Shown here piece by piece: positions 8,187 through 15,303 of a stretch of 16,372 bases of DNA (position 1 is its first letter; each line of letters begins with the position of its first letter). This DNA comes from CAYOBW01 sp964402115 (GTDB lineage Bacteria; Verrucomicrobiota; Kiritimatiellia; UBA8416; CAYOBW01), in the NCBI GenBank assembly GCA_964402115.1, contig CAYOBW010000154.1, positions 1 through 16,372 of the forward strand, read 5' to 3'. The position numbers and the translations under genes were made by a program. The notes beneath the pieces were generated by a model. The model saw only the letters and a list, made by a program, of their open reading frames with translations, was not told the DNA's origin and did not search any database.

Positions 8187-8561
8187 ATGAACGCTTGGAT
8201 GTACTCTCTGTTGGTCGGTTTCGGTGCGGTGGTCGTAATCGTCGGCGCGGGGTGCGAGACCGAGTCCGCCTCGGGACAGCTGCAGGTCAGCCCCTCCTCG
8301 GCCGTGGTGGGCGCCGGGCAGTCGGTGACGCTCACGGTCAGCGGGGGCTACGACTACAAGTGGTCGCTCAGCTCGGACGCGTACGGCTACCTGTCGAACA
8401 AATCGGGCAACCAGACCACGTACGTGTGCGCGACCGCGCCCGCGGCGAGCACGCCGGTCACGGTCAAAGTCGAATCGTACATTGCGGGGGCTGGCACGGG
8501 GGCAAGCAACACCACGGCCACCGCCACGTTCGCCGAGGCGGTCATCACGAATGTGCCGTGA
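8187..8561 (+). CDS. Small putative lipoprotein with Ig-like core (paralogue 1)
   Basis: This 124-residue protein has a hydrophobic N-terminus ending in VGAGC (Cys23), a slightly non-canonical lipobox. The mature part starts CETESASG and continues as a Thr/Ser/Val-rich beta sequence resembling bacterial Ig-like folds (LQVSPSSAVVGAGQSVTLTV). A core GGYDYKWSLSSDAYGYL (about residues 54-70) recurs almost unchanged in the next gene, as do CETxSA and GAGTG. Both proteins are therefore tandem paralogues. No enzyme motif is visible; it is probably an envelope-anchored structural or binding protein. It seems to be the first gene of a run with 8620-9123 and the RNA methyltransferase. I do not recognise a named family. 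Confidence 0.75.
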   Translation: MNAWMYSLLVGFGAVVVIVGAGCETESASGQLQVSPSSAVVGAGQSVTLTVSGGYDYKWSLSSDAYGYLSNKSGNQTTYVCATAPAASTPVTVKVESYIAGAGTGASNTTATATFAEAVITNVP

Positions 8562-8619
8562 GCGCGAACCGGCCTCCTGCCGCCATCCGGCGGCGTGGCG
8601 CCAGGCGGGACAAGGCAGC

Positions 8620-9123
8620 ATGAAAAAACTCGGCCACATCGCCATTCTGGCGCTCCTCGGTGCGCCGACGGCCCTCTTCCTGCTCCTGACCGGCTGCGAA
8701 ACGGGGTCCGCCAACAGCCCGGTGACCGTCACGCCGGCCGCGGTGAACGCCACCCTGCCGGGCGAGGAGATCACCTTCACCGCGACGGGCGGCTACGACT
8801 ACCGGTGGTCGCTCAGCAGCTCGGCCTGGGGCTATCTCGCGAACGACCGCGGCAACGTGGTGACCTACATCGTGACGACGCGTCCCGACGCGACCGACCA
8901 GAATGTGACGCTGGCCGTGGTCTCGACCATCGAGGGCGCCGGAACGGGCACCGACGGCAAGAGCTACGAGATGCTCGGCGAAGCTTTCATCCGCCACCGC
9001 TCCAGGCTGGGCGGCGCGGCGGCCACCACCACGACCACCACGGTGACGACGACCACGACGACATCCGTCACGACCACGACCCTGAACCCCTCCATCTACA
9101 ACAACCCGTATCTCGGCTACTGA
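8620..9123 (+). CDS. Small putative lipoprotein with Ig-like core and Thr-rich tail (paralogue 2)
   Basis: This 167-residue protein starts at ATG 8620, preceded by AAGG; an in-frame start at 8482 would overlap the upstream gene and lack a signal sequence. The lipobox LLTGC is good (Cys26). After CETGSA comes an Ig-like region with GGYDYRWSLSSSAWGYL and EGAGTGTDG, paralleling the upstream paralogue. Unlike that one, it ends in a low-complexity threonine tract of about 20 residues (roughly 136-155) followed by an aromatic end YNNPYLGY. The tract could be a flexible or glycosylated linker that displays the tail. The function is unknown. The 58-bp gap to the upstream gene and 16-bp gap to the downstream one suggest co-transcription. 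Confidence 0.78.
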   Translation: MKKLGHIAILALLGAPTALFLLLTGCETGSANSPVTVTPAAVNATLPGEEITFTATGGYDYRWSLSSSAWGYLANDRGNVVTYIVTTRPDATDQNVTLAVVSTIEGAGTGTDGKSYEMLGEAFIRHRSRLGGAAATTTTTTVTTTTTTSVTTTTLNPSIYNNPYLGY

Positions 9124-9139
9124 CCCCGGTCGCTCGACC

Positions 9140-9967
9140 ATGCAAGACACCAGCCCCACGCTGACCAGCCTCGCCAACCCGCGCGTCAAGCAGGTGGTCA
9201 AACTGCGGCAGCGCTCGCATCGCGACGAGCTTGGGCTGATGCTGATCGAGGGGTACCGCGAGGTGAAGCGGGCGCTCGATAACGACCATCCCGTCGCCGA
9301 GCTGTTCTACTGCCGCGAGCTGTTCATGGGCAAGAACGAGGAGAGCCTGCTGGACCTCTGCCGCCAGCGCGGCGTGGCCCTGCAGGCGTGCACGGCGCCG
9401 GTGTTCGAGAAGATGGCCTTTCGCGACCGGCCGGAGGGGTTGCTGGCCGTGGCGCCGCAGGTGCGCGTGCCGCTGGAGGCCGTGCGCCTCCAGCCGCAGG
9501 CGCTCGTGATCGTCGCCGAGGCCATCGAGAAGCCCGGCAATCTCGGCACCATGCTGCGCTCGGCCGACGCGGCCGGTGTCGCCGCCGTGATCGTGTGCGA
9601 CCGCTGCACCGACCTGAACAACCCCAACGTCGTGCGCGCCAGCATCGGCACGCTCTTCGCCCTGCCCGTGGTCGAGACCACGTCGGACGAGGCCCTCGCC
9701 TGGCTGCGGCGCGAGGGCTTCACCGTCGTCGCGGCCACGCCGCACACGCCGACGCTCTACACCGACGCCAACCTGCGCGGCCGCACCGCGCTCGTGCTGG
9801 GCACGGAGCAGTACGGCCTCAGCGAACGCTGGATGCGGGAGGCGGACCTCAAGGTGCGCATCCCCATGCTCGGCCAGGCCGATTCCCTCAACGTAGCCGC
9901 CGCCACCACGATCCTCCTCTACGAATCCGTCCGCCAGCGGGCGGAGGCCGCGGGACGTGAGGCGTGA
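9140..9967 (+). CDS. SpoU/TrmH-family RNA 2'-O-ribose methyltransferase
   Basis: This 275-residue protein is expected to transfer methyl from S-adenosylmethionine to a ribose 2'-OH in rRNA or tRNA. The N-terminal substrate-binding region (LTSLANPRVKQVVKLRQR to LIEGYREVKRAL) resembles the SpoU sub-binding domain. The knotted SPOUT domain shows motif 1 EKPGNLGTMLRSADAAGV (from Glu130), motif 2 LGTEQYGLSE (220-229) and motif 3 IPMLGQADSLNVAAAT (from Ile241). These motifs carry the trefoil knot and cofactor pocket, and all look intact. Motif 1 has EKPGN where many members have NPGN. A 23S rRNA guanosine methyltransferase (RlmB/TsnR-like) is most likely, but the target base cannot be told from sequence. 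The ribosome site is weak, and the gene lies 16 bp behind the second lipoprotein gene. Confidence 0.9.
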   Translation: MQDTSPTLTSLANPRVKQVVKLRQRSHRDELGLMLIEGYREVKRALDNDHPVAELFYCRELFMGKNEESLLDLCRQRGVALQACTAPVFEKMAFRDRPEGLLAVAPQVRVPLEAVRLQPQALVIVAEAIEKPGNLGTMLRSADAAGVAAVIVCDRCTDLNNPNVVRASIGTLFALPVVETTSDEALAWLRREGFTVVAATPHTPTLYTDANLRGRTALVLGTEQYGLSERWMREADLKVRIPMLGQADSLNVAAATTILLYESVRQRAEAAGREA

Positions 9968-9982
9968 GAGGCCCGTGAGCGC

Positions 9983-10102
9983 AACGCCTCCGTCACGCAA
10001 GGGGACCCCATGGAGCGTAACGGCCGGGGACGGCCGTCTCCATAACGTGCGCCAGAATCCAGACATGGAGACGGCGGTCCTCCGCCGTTATGTCCCTGTG
10101 TA
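9983..10102. repeat. Palindromic two-hairpin dispersed repeat (copy R2)
   Basis: A complete copy has two inverted arms. The left arm carries ACGGCC (10020-10025) pairing with GGCCGT (10032-10037). The right arm carries ACGGCGG (10071-10077) pairing with CCGCCGT (10082-10088) around a four-base loop. The arms are also inverse complements of each other (TAACGGC...CCGTCTCCA versus TGGAGACGG...GCCGTTA). Outer ends are ACGCAAGGGG on the left and CCCTGTGTAAG on the right. It fills most of the gap after the methyltransferase gene and may also stop transcription. Confidence 0.8.
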
Positions 10103-10153
10103 AGATGCCCGCGGCCGCGCGATTTCGTGTCGCGCTCGAGGGTTGGGGGTGGG

Positions 10154-10159
10154 TATACT
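10154..10159 (+). promoter_or_regulatory. Possible -10 element of the LamG-GH98 operon
   Basis: TATACT (five of six consensus bases) stands in GC-rich sequence 53 bp before the ATG at 10212. No convincing -35 lies 16-18 bp upstream, so an activator-dependent promoter or a chance match are both possible. Confidence 0.3.
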
Positions 10160-10211
10160 TTCCTCCGTATCCATGGCGGTACGGTTCCGCTACTTACGTG
10201 GAGGGGCATGC

Positions 10212-12203
10212 ATGAAGCGCCGTCGCATGGGATCTGTCGGTCTCACAAGCCTTGCGCCCGCAGGACTCGCCCTCGCCTGCACGGTCCTCGCCGGCGATCC
10301 GCTCCGGGCCGACCTGGCCAGCCTCTGGCGGATGAACGAGACGACGGGCACGACGGCGCCCAATAGCGTTGTCGGCGGCGCCGACGGCGCCCTGTTCGGC
10401 GGCGCGTCCTGGGTCGCTGACGCCGAGCGGGGTTGGGTGCTCGCCTTCGACGGATCCACCGGCTGTGCCACCGCGGGAACCCTGCCGGCCCTGGCGCTCG
10501 GCGACGATTACAGCTGGTCGTTCTGGTCCGCTTCGTCCCAGGGCGCAAACAGCAACGTGATCCTCGGCAACCGGTACGACGGCCCCGACAGCACTTGGCT
10601 GAAGTTCACGACGGCGAAACTCGAGTACGCCAGTGGTGGCGTCCAGATGGGAATCGACTATGCCGACATCGGCGCCGGCAGCGGCTGGATGTTCCACGCT
10701 GTGGTCAAGAGCGGCAGCTTGCTGACGTACTACCGCAATGGCGCGGCAGCCGGCGTCAGCACGGTCACCGCCGGCCTGACCGCCCTGCCCCTGCGGTTCG
10801 GCGGCGACCCGACGACCGAGCGGTGGGGCGGCAAAATGGACAACGCCGCCCTGTTCAGCCACGCCCTTACGGTCGGCGAGGTCAACTACGCCATGCTCGG
10901 CATGTACGGGCGGTTTGCCGGCCTTACCGCCACGAACTTCACCGACACGTTCGATGGCGCCGCCCTCGATGCCGCCAAGTGGGATGTGGCCACCAAGGGC
11001 CTGGAGAGCAACTACGGCTCCGGCTACAACGACCCGGCCGTCAGCGGCGGGCAGATCACCCTGGGCGGCGCCACGCTGTACAACTACTGGCGCGGCTGCA
11101 GCCTCGCCACCCGGCCGACGTTTGCCGTCCCGGCGGGCGGCGAACTGCGCTTCAGCGTCGACAGGATCAGCCTCACGGGCAGCGGTACGGGCTCCCGGTC
11201 CAGCCTCTGGATGTATGCCGACTACGGCAACTTCGTCCACTTCTCTCAGAACACGGAGGGCAACGGCGGCTTCAGCTACAACGCGAACAACCAGAATCCC
11301 ACCGGCACGGGCGTCAATCTGACGCGCGCGGACTACCTTGACACCAATCTCGGCAACCACCGCATGACCATGGCCCACGACGGCGCTTTCGTGAAGCTGT
11401 ACGTGGATGGCCGCTACCTTGCCTCGCAAGCCACAACGTTTACCAACAAGATCGCCCTGCTGCTCACGGGCCAGGCCCGGGCGGCGTCCGACACCGTGAG
11501 CGCCGTCTTCGACAACGCGGCTGCCGCCACGCGCACCTACCGGCCCATGTACGACAATTTCAACGGCGGCGCGCTCGATCCCGCCAAGTGGTCCGTGATC
11601 TACAAGGGACTGGAGAGCCAGGGCACCAGCGGCACGCTCACCGCCAGCGTCCCGAATGGCGAACTGGTCCTGCAGGGGAGCGCGGGCGCCCAGTACTGGC
11701 ACGGGGCGACGCTGCAGTCCGTCCGGAAGTTCGCCCCCCGCAACAAGGCGGTCTTCAACGTCGACCGCGACGCCATTGAAAAGGGCGCGGGTTCGGCGGT
11801 TCGGTCGAGCGTGTGGCTGTGGGCGGATGACAACCACTTCCTCCTCTTCAGCCAGAACCTGGGTGAGAACGGGTGGCAGTACAACTACGCCGACGGGACC
11901 CGGGTGGCCGAGAGCACCGGCCCCGGGGTCAACATCCCCGCCTTCGATGCGCTGGACGGCGACACCGCCGCCCACGAAATGAAACTCACCTTTGCCCGGA
12001 CACACGGCGGCGCCGTGGCCATCGAGATGTACCTTGACGGCCAACTGGGCGCCACCAGGCAGTTCAACAACTGGGGCGACCTGGAGTACAAGCTCATGCT
12101 CAGCGGCATGCCGCGCGCCAGCGGCGACAGCGTGTACGTGGCCTTCGACAACATGCAGGTCGAAGTCATTCCCGCGCCGGGAACGGTTTTCATGGTGCAA
12201 TAG
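10212..12203 (+). CDS. Secreted LamG-domain protein with two tandem beta-sandwich repeats
   Basis: The protein has 663 residues. ATG 10212 follows GGAGGGG at good spacing and opens a signal peptide (MKRRR..., cleavage near LRA/DL, about residue 32); a longer TTG-initiated frame lacks support. Residues 33-236 resemble a LamG/concanavalin-A-like domain: SLWRMNE, APNSVVGGADGALFGG, WSFW, YYRNG and MDNAALFSHALT. Residues 243-435 and 443-651 are two related units. Shared phrases are TFDGAALDAAKWDV/NFNGGALDPAKWSV, KGLES, RSSLWMYAD/RSSVWLWAD, HFSQN/LFSQN, LYVDG/MYLDG and a final VAFDN/VFDN. The units resemble glycan-binding or DUF1080-like sandwiches. No catalytic residues are evident, so a binding role is likely. 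The tail IPAPGTVFMVQ looks like a PEP-CTERM start without its membrane helix. It is followed 16 bp later by the GH98-like gene. Confidence 0.85.
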   Translation: MKRRRMGSVGLTSLAPAGLALACTVLAGDPLRADLASLWRMNETTGTTAPNSVVGGADGALFGGASWVADAERGWVLAFDGSTGCATAGTLPALALGDDYSWSFWSASSQGANSNVILGNRYDGPDSTWLKFTTAKLEYASGGVQMGIDYADIGAGSGWMFHAVVKSGSLLTYYRNGAAAGVSTVTAGLTALPLRFGGDPTTERWGGKMDNAALFSHALTVGEVNYAMLGMYGRFAGLTATNFTDTFDGAALDAAKWDVATKGLESNYGSGYNDPAVSGGQITLGGATLYNYWRGCSLATRPTFAVPAGGELRFSVDRISLTGSGTGSRSSLWMYADYGNFVHFSQNTEGNGGFSYNANNQNPTGTGVNLTRADYLDTNLGNHRMTMAHDGAFVKLYVDGRYLASQATTFTNKIALLLTGQARAASDTVSAVFDNAAAATRTYRPMYDNFNGGALDPAKWSVIYKGLESQGTSGTLTASVPNGELVLQGSAGAQYWHGATLQSVRKFAPRNKAVFNVDRDAIEKGAGSAVRSSVWLWADDNHFLLFSQNLGENGWQYNYADGTRVAESTGPGVNIPAFDALDGDTAAHEMKLTFARTHGGAVAIEMYLDGQLGATRQFNNWGDLEYKLMLSGMPRASGDSVYVAFDNMQVEVIPAPGTVFMVQ

Positions 12204-12219
12204 CTGGGGTGAGACAACG

Positions 12220-14187
12220 ATGAACGCTCTGCGCCTCAGCGCGCTCAACCTTCTCGGCTGCGCCGTGACGCTGGCGGTCCGGGCGGAGCCAAGCCGCGGC
12301 GCCGCCCCCTTGCCTGCCGCGGCGGAGCTCTCCGCGCCGCAGTTGCTCGCACCGCGCGACAACCTGGAGCTGACCGACGTGGCCACGTACTTCCAGTGGG
12401 AAGCGGTCAAGGGGTGCACCAATTACGAGATCCAAATCGCGTGCGATGCCGCGTTCGCGCGACTCTACAAAACACGCCGGACGCGGGACGTCCGCTACCA
12501 CGAGCACAGTTACTTCCCGAGAGACCTTCCACCGGCGGGAAGGTACTTCTGGCGGGTGCGCGCGGTTGCAGACGCCCGGGAGGGGCCCTGGAGCCCGGTC
12601 TTCAGCGTGAACATCAACGCGGACCATACTCCCGCGAAGACGGCGATTCTGCCGATCGGGCCGAAGCATCCGGTCTTCCTGATGCGCAACCGCGGCTGGA
12701 ACCCGCTCAAGGAGGCGAGCCACCTCCGCGAGATCATCCCAGCTGACTGCGCGCAGGCTATTGTGCCGGATGACATCTTCATCGGCTGCGGGACGGAGGA
12801 GGCGCTTGCGCGGGCGCGGAAGTACGAAGAACTGGGTGTGTACTTCGTGGTGTGGAACAACCGCGCCCAGGTGTCGCTGGCAACGCTGGAGTATCTGTTC
12901 CAGGCTTTCCCGCACTGCCTTGGCACGGCCGAGGGCGAGCACTTCTGGAGCTGGTTTTGGGAGCGCGGACCGGAAGGTAACATCGCCGAGTGGGACTACG
13001 TCCCGCGAGCCTGGACCCTCTGTGCTAAGTACGGCCGCTACTACTTCATCGGCGATGGCGAAGCCGGCAACTACAAGTGGACGCTGATCGGCCAGCAGTA
13101 TCGCGGGGAGATCCAGCGTGGGCAGCGGACCATCGTGCCGATGTTCAAGTCCACCATCGGCCACGTGGCCCTGCATTCGCTGGGGGCGGTCGAGGGCTTG
13201 CTGGCCGCGGGCTGGGTGGACAACTGCGGCTTCTGGGCCGACGAGTTTGTCTGGGGCGAGTGCGGCTTCGGCAAGCTGGGCGAAATCGCAGCGCGGGGAG
13301 ATGGCAGCGATCGCCAGTGCCCCTACAGCTACGACATCCAGATGTGGCTGATGGGCATCGTCGGCGGAGCGACCGTGTTTCAACTTGAGTCCGCGCACCA
13401 GTGGACCGCCGAGGGCAAGGGCGCTGCGAACTACCAGCGCTACTACCTGCCGTTCGTCACGGCAGTGGTCAAACACGAGCTCATCCCGTCCCGCCAGGCG
13501 TTTATGGAAAGCCTGAAGGTGGCGGTGGCCTGCGATCCCGAGCGGGCCAGGTCCAAACACGAAAACAAGTACGACGCCAGCTTCGGCTTCCTGACGGAGT
13601 TGTACGCACTGAAGAACACGCCGTTCCAGGAGCTCATTCCCGACAACTGCCGCTACGGCATCATTGCCCTGTTACCGCCCGCGGCGCCGTGCCTGAACGC
13701 GCAGACGCAAACGATTCCGCAAGAACAGTTGCTTGCGCCCGGACGGGCAAGGGAGATCTTCGATCGCGCCTACCCGCAACGCTTTCAGGGTGAGGCGTTC
13801 ATGTGGGAATGCGATGGCACAATCATCGTCACCCATTGTCGCGAGAACGAGTCAGGCCGGCAGTCGTTCGCGATGCGGCTGGACCGCGGACCCGCAGCCG
13901 GGATCAGCGGCGCGGTGGACGTCCATGACTACATCATCGGCAAGATGGCGAGGGACGGTCAAAGCCTCTGGTTTCAGGCCAACTTCGGCTTCGATTCGCA
14001 GGCGACGCGCAACAGCCCCAACCCCCAGCGCCTGCTGAAGTTGGCTCTGGAGTGTCCGGCGGAACCGCGGGTAACCGTGTCGCCCGCGTCGGCGAAGGTG
14101 GACGGGCAGTGGGCCGCCGACCGGCGCTGCTATGAGCTCACCCTCTCGCTGAAGGACGGGCCTGCGGAATGCGAGCTGCGCCGGTGA
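12220..14187 (+). CDS. GH98-like secreted glycoside hydrolase with N-terminal FN3 domain
   Basis: The protein has 655 residues. ATG 12220 follows GGGGTGAG and opens a signal peptide (MNALRLSALNLLGCAVTLAVRA, cleavage near 22). Residues 38-132 are FN3-like (YFQWEAVKGCTNYEIQI, AGRYFWRVRAV). Residues 140-500 form a probable TIM barrel. GLLAAGWVDNCGFWADEFVW, VGGATVFQLES and LIPSRQAFMESLKVAV are in an order that reminds me of GH98, a family of endo-beta-galactosidases acting on blood-group-type glycans. Candidate acidic catalytic residues are Glu238/Glu240 (AEGEHFW), Asp279/Glu281, Asp341/Glu342 and Glu390. The remaining 150 residues are beta-rich. Co-transcription with the LamG protein suggests a binding protein and enzyme pair for one glycan. 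The family assignment is from memory of motif order and is moderate; another retaining or inverting TIM-barrel family is possible. Confidence 0.65.
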   Translation: MNALRLSALNLLGCAVTLAVRAEPSRGAAPLPAAAELSAPQLLAPRDNLELTDVATYFQWEAVKGCTNYEIQIACDAAFARLYKTRRTRDVRYHEHSYFPRDLPPAGRYFWRVRAVADAREGPWSPVFSVNINADHTPAKTAILPIGPKHPVFLMRNRGWNPLKEASHLREIIPADCAQAIVPDDIFIGCGTEEALARARKYEELGVYFVVWNNRAQVSLATLEYLFQAFPHCLGTAEGEHFWSWFWERGPEGNIAEWDYVPRAWTLCAKYGRYYFIGDGEAGNYKWTLIGQQYRGEIQRGQRTIVPMFKSTIGHVALHSLGAVEGLLAAGWVDNCGFWADEFVWGECGFGKLGEIAARGDGSDRQCPYSYDIQMWLMGIVGGATVFQLESAHQWTAEGKGAANYQRYYLPFVTAVVKHELIPSRQAFMESLKVAVACDPERARSKHENKYDASFGFLTELYALKNTPFQELIPDNCRYGIIALLPPAAPCLNAQTQTIPQEQLLAPGRAREIFDRAYPQRFQGEAFMWECDGTIIVTHCRENESGRQSFAMRLDRGPAAGISGAVDVHDYIIGKMARDGQSLWFQANFGFDSQATRNSPNPQRLLKLALECPAEPRVTVSPASAKVDGQWAADRRCYELTLSLKDGPAECELRR

Positions 14188-14246
14188 AAGAAGCCGGCCA
14201 CCGGCACGAGCAGAGGGCGGCGGGCGCGAGGCATTGCCTGCCGGAA

Positions 14247-15014
14247 TCACTGCGCCGTGGTTGACGGTGTCGCTTTCCCTGCCTGCTCTTTGCGCACGGC
14301 CTCCAGATACTCGGCCCGGTGCTTCTCGAAGAGCCGGATGTAGTGGGCGGTATGGCCGGACGCCTCCTGCGCCTTGAGGTAGTCGTAAACGAAGGGCGGC
14401 CGGTAGGCGGCGAAGCTTTTGGCATTGCTCGATGCCCAGGTGATCATCGCCGGCGGAACGGCGCCGAGCACCGGCTGCAAGTCCGCCAACACGTCGTAAT
14501 GCAAGCGCAGCCCGTCGCATTCGATCGCCTCGCGCAGCAGCGCGAACACGGCGGGGGTATTCAGCTTGCCCTGCCGCACGCGGTCGGTGACTTCGCGATG
14601 CCGCGGCTCCTGGTGGAGGTTGGTCAGTTCGAAGATGAGCAGGCTCACGCGGTGCGCGCCCTTCACGGTGTCGTTCAGCTCGATGTATCCCCGGCCGCCC
14701 TTGAAGTAGGCGACGCCGCCGGGCATTTCGGTGGTGCGCCCGATCGTGTAGCCGCCGTTCCGGTCGACGCCTTCGGCCATGGAGCGGTACCGGGGGCTCT
14801 GCGCGCGCAGCCAGCGGTCGGCCTCTTGGTCCGACTCGAAATCAGGCAGACCCTCCGCGGGTTGTTGCGCGTCGTGAGGTTGGCGTACGGTCGCGACATC
14901 CCCCGTCACAGCCTGTCCCGGCGCAGGCAGGCCGAGGCACAGCGCCAGGACCAGGCCGGCCGAAAGCGAACCTTTGCCGCACTCCGCCGGTTGCCTCATC
15001 CTGTCCAAGCCCAT
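14247..15014 (-). CDS. Exported protein of unknown function with a degenerate zincin-like segment
   Basis: The protein has 255 residues. I chose ATG 15014 because TTGGAG lies about seven bases upstream; ATG 14999 is an alternative. An apparent longer frame to 15203 runs into the dispersed repeat and is rejected. The N-terminus has a hydrophobic segment (SLSAGLVLALCLGLPAPGQA) typical of export. The body has an order familiar from small zinc metalloproteases: GGVAYFKGGRGYIELND, then LLIFELTNLHQE (F128-E129-L130-T131-N132), where HExxH would be expected. Both zinc histidines would be Phe and Asn. A helical part with YDVLADLQPVLGAVPP and AYRPPFVYDYLKAQEASGHTAHYI follows. I do not recognise a named family. 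The gene stands alone, convergent with the GH98-like gene and divergent from the LysM gene. Confidence 0.7.
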   Translation of the reverse strand: MGLDRMRQPAECGKGSLSAGLVLALCLGLPAPGQAVTGDVATVRQPHDAQQPAEGLPDFESDQEADRWLRAQSPRYRSMAEGVDRNGGYTIGRTTEMPGGVAYFKGGRGYIELNDTVKGAHRVSLLIFELTNLHQEPRHREVTDRVRQGKLNTPAVFALLREAIECDGLRLHYDVLADLQPVLGAVPPAMITWASSNAKSFAAYRPPFVYDYLKAQEASGHTAHYIRLFEKHRAEYLEAVRKEQAGKATPSTTAQ

Positions 15015-15079
15015 ACTCCAGCTCCAAACGCATGCACTGTAGAGCCTCAGCAGCGGCCGCACAAGCGCGTTTGGCGGGT

Positions 15080-15203
15080 AACGCCTCAATGACGCAAGGG
15101 GCTTACATGGCACATAACGGCCGGGGACGGCCGTCTCCATCGCGTGGGCCGGCGACGAGGCGTGGAGACGGCGGTCCCCGCCGTTAGCCGCCCCCTGCGT
15201 CAC
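15080..15203. repeat. Palindromic two-hairpin dispersed repeat (copy R3)
   Basis: The left arm has ACGGCC (15117-15122) pairing with GGCCGT (15129-15134); the right arm has ACGGCGG (15168-15174) pairing with CCGCCGT (15178-15184) around TCC. The outer ends are inverted: TGACGCAAGGGG on the left and CCCCCTGCGTCA on the right. The spacer GGCGACGAGGCG is shared with the copy at 1-71, while the left arm follows the copy at 9983-10102. It sits in the divergent gap between the unknown exported protein and the LysM gene. Confidence 0.82.
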
Positions 15204-15303
15204 CCTCGTCTTACCATGACTTCCCGCTTTTCCTTTCCGTCCGCGGGCGCTATGGTGGACGGGAGGTCGGCGCCTGCGCGCACTGCCGGCCGGGAGGTGT
15301 CAG

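Noticed and set aside
10143..10211. TTG start extending the LamG protein by 23 residues
   Set aside because: It would cover the -10-like TATACT, and the ATG at 10212 has GGAGGGG and a typical signal peptide.
10194..12422. 742-residue minus-strand open frame opposite the LamG gene
   Set aside because: Repetitive Gly/Ala/Arg/Val composition, no signal or motif, and fully antisense to a gene with clear domains.
14188..14246. GCCGG-CCA-CCGGC hairpin between the GH98-like gene and the convergent gene as a terminator
   Set aside because: The stem is only five base pairs and no T-run follows on either strand, so it is not reportable as a terminator.
15015..15203. N-terminal extension of the unknown exported protein to 15203
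   Set aside because: The extension is translated from the dispersed palindromic repeat and precedes the real signal peptide.
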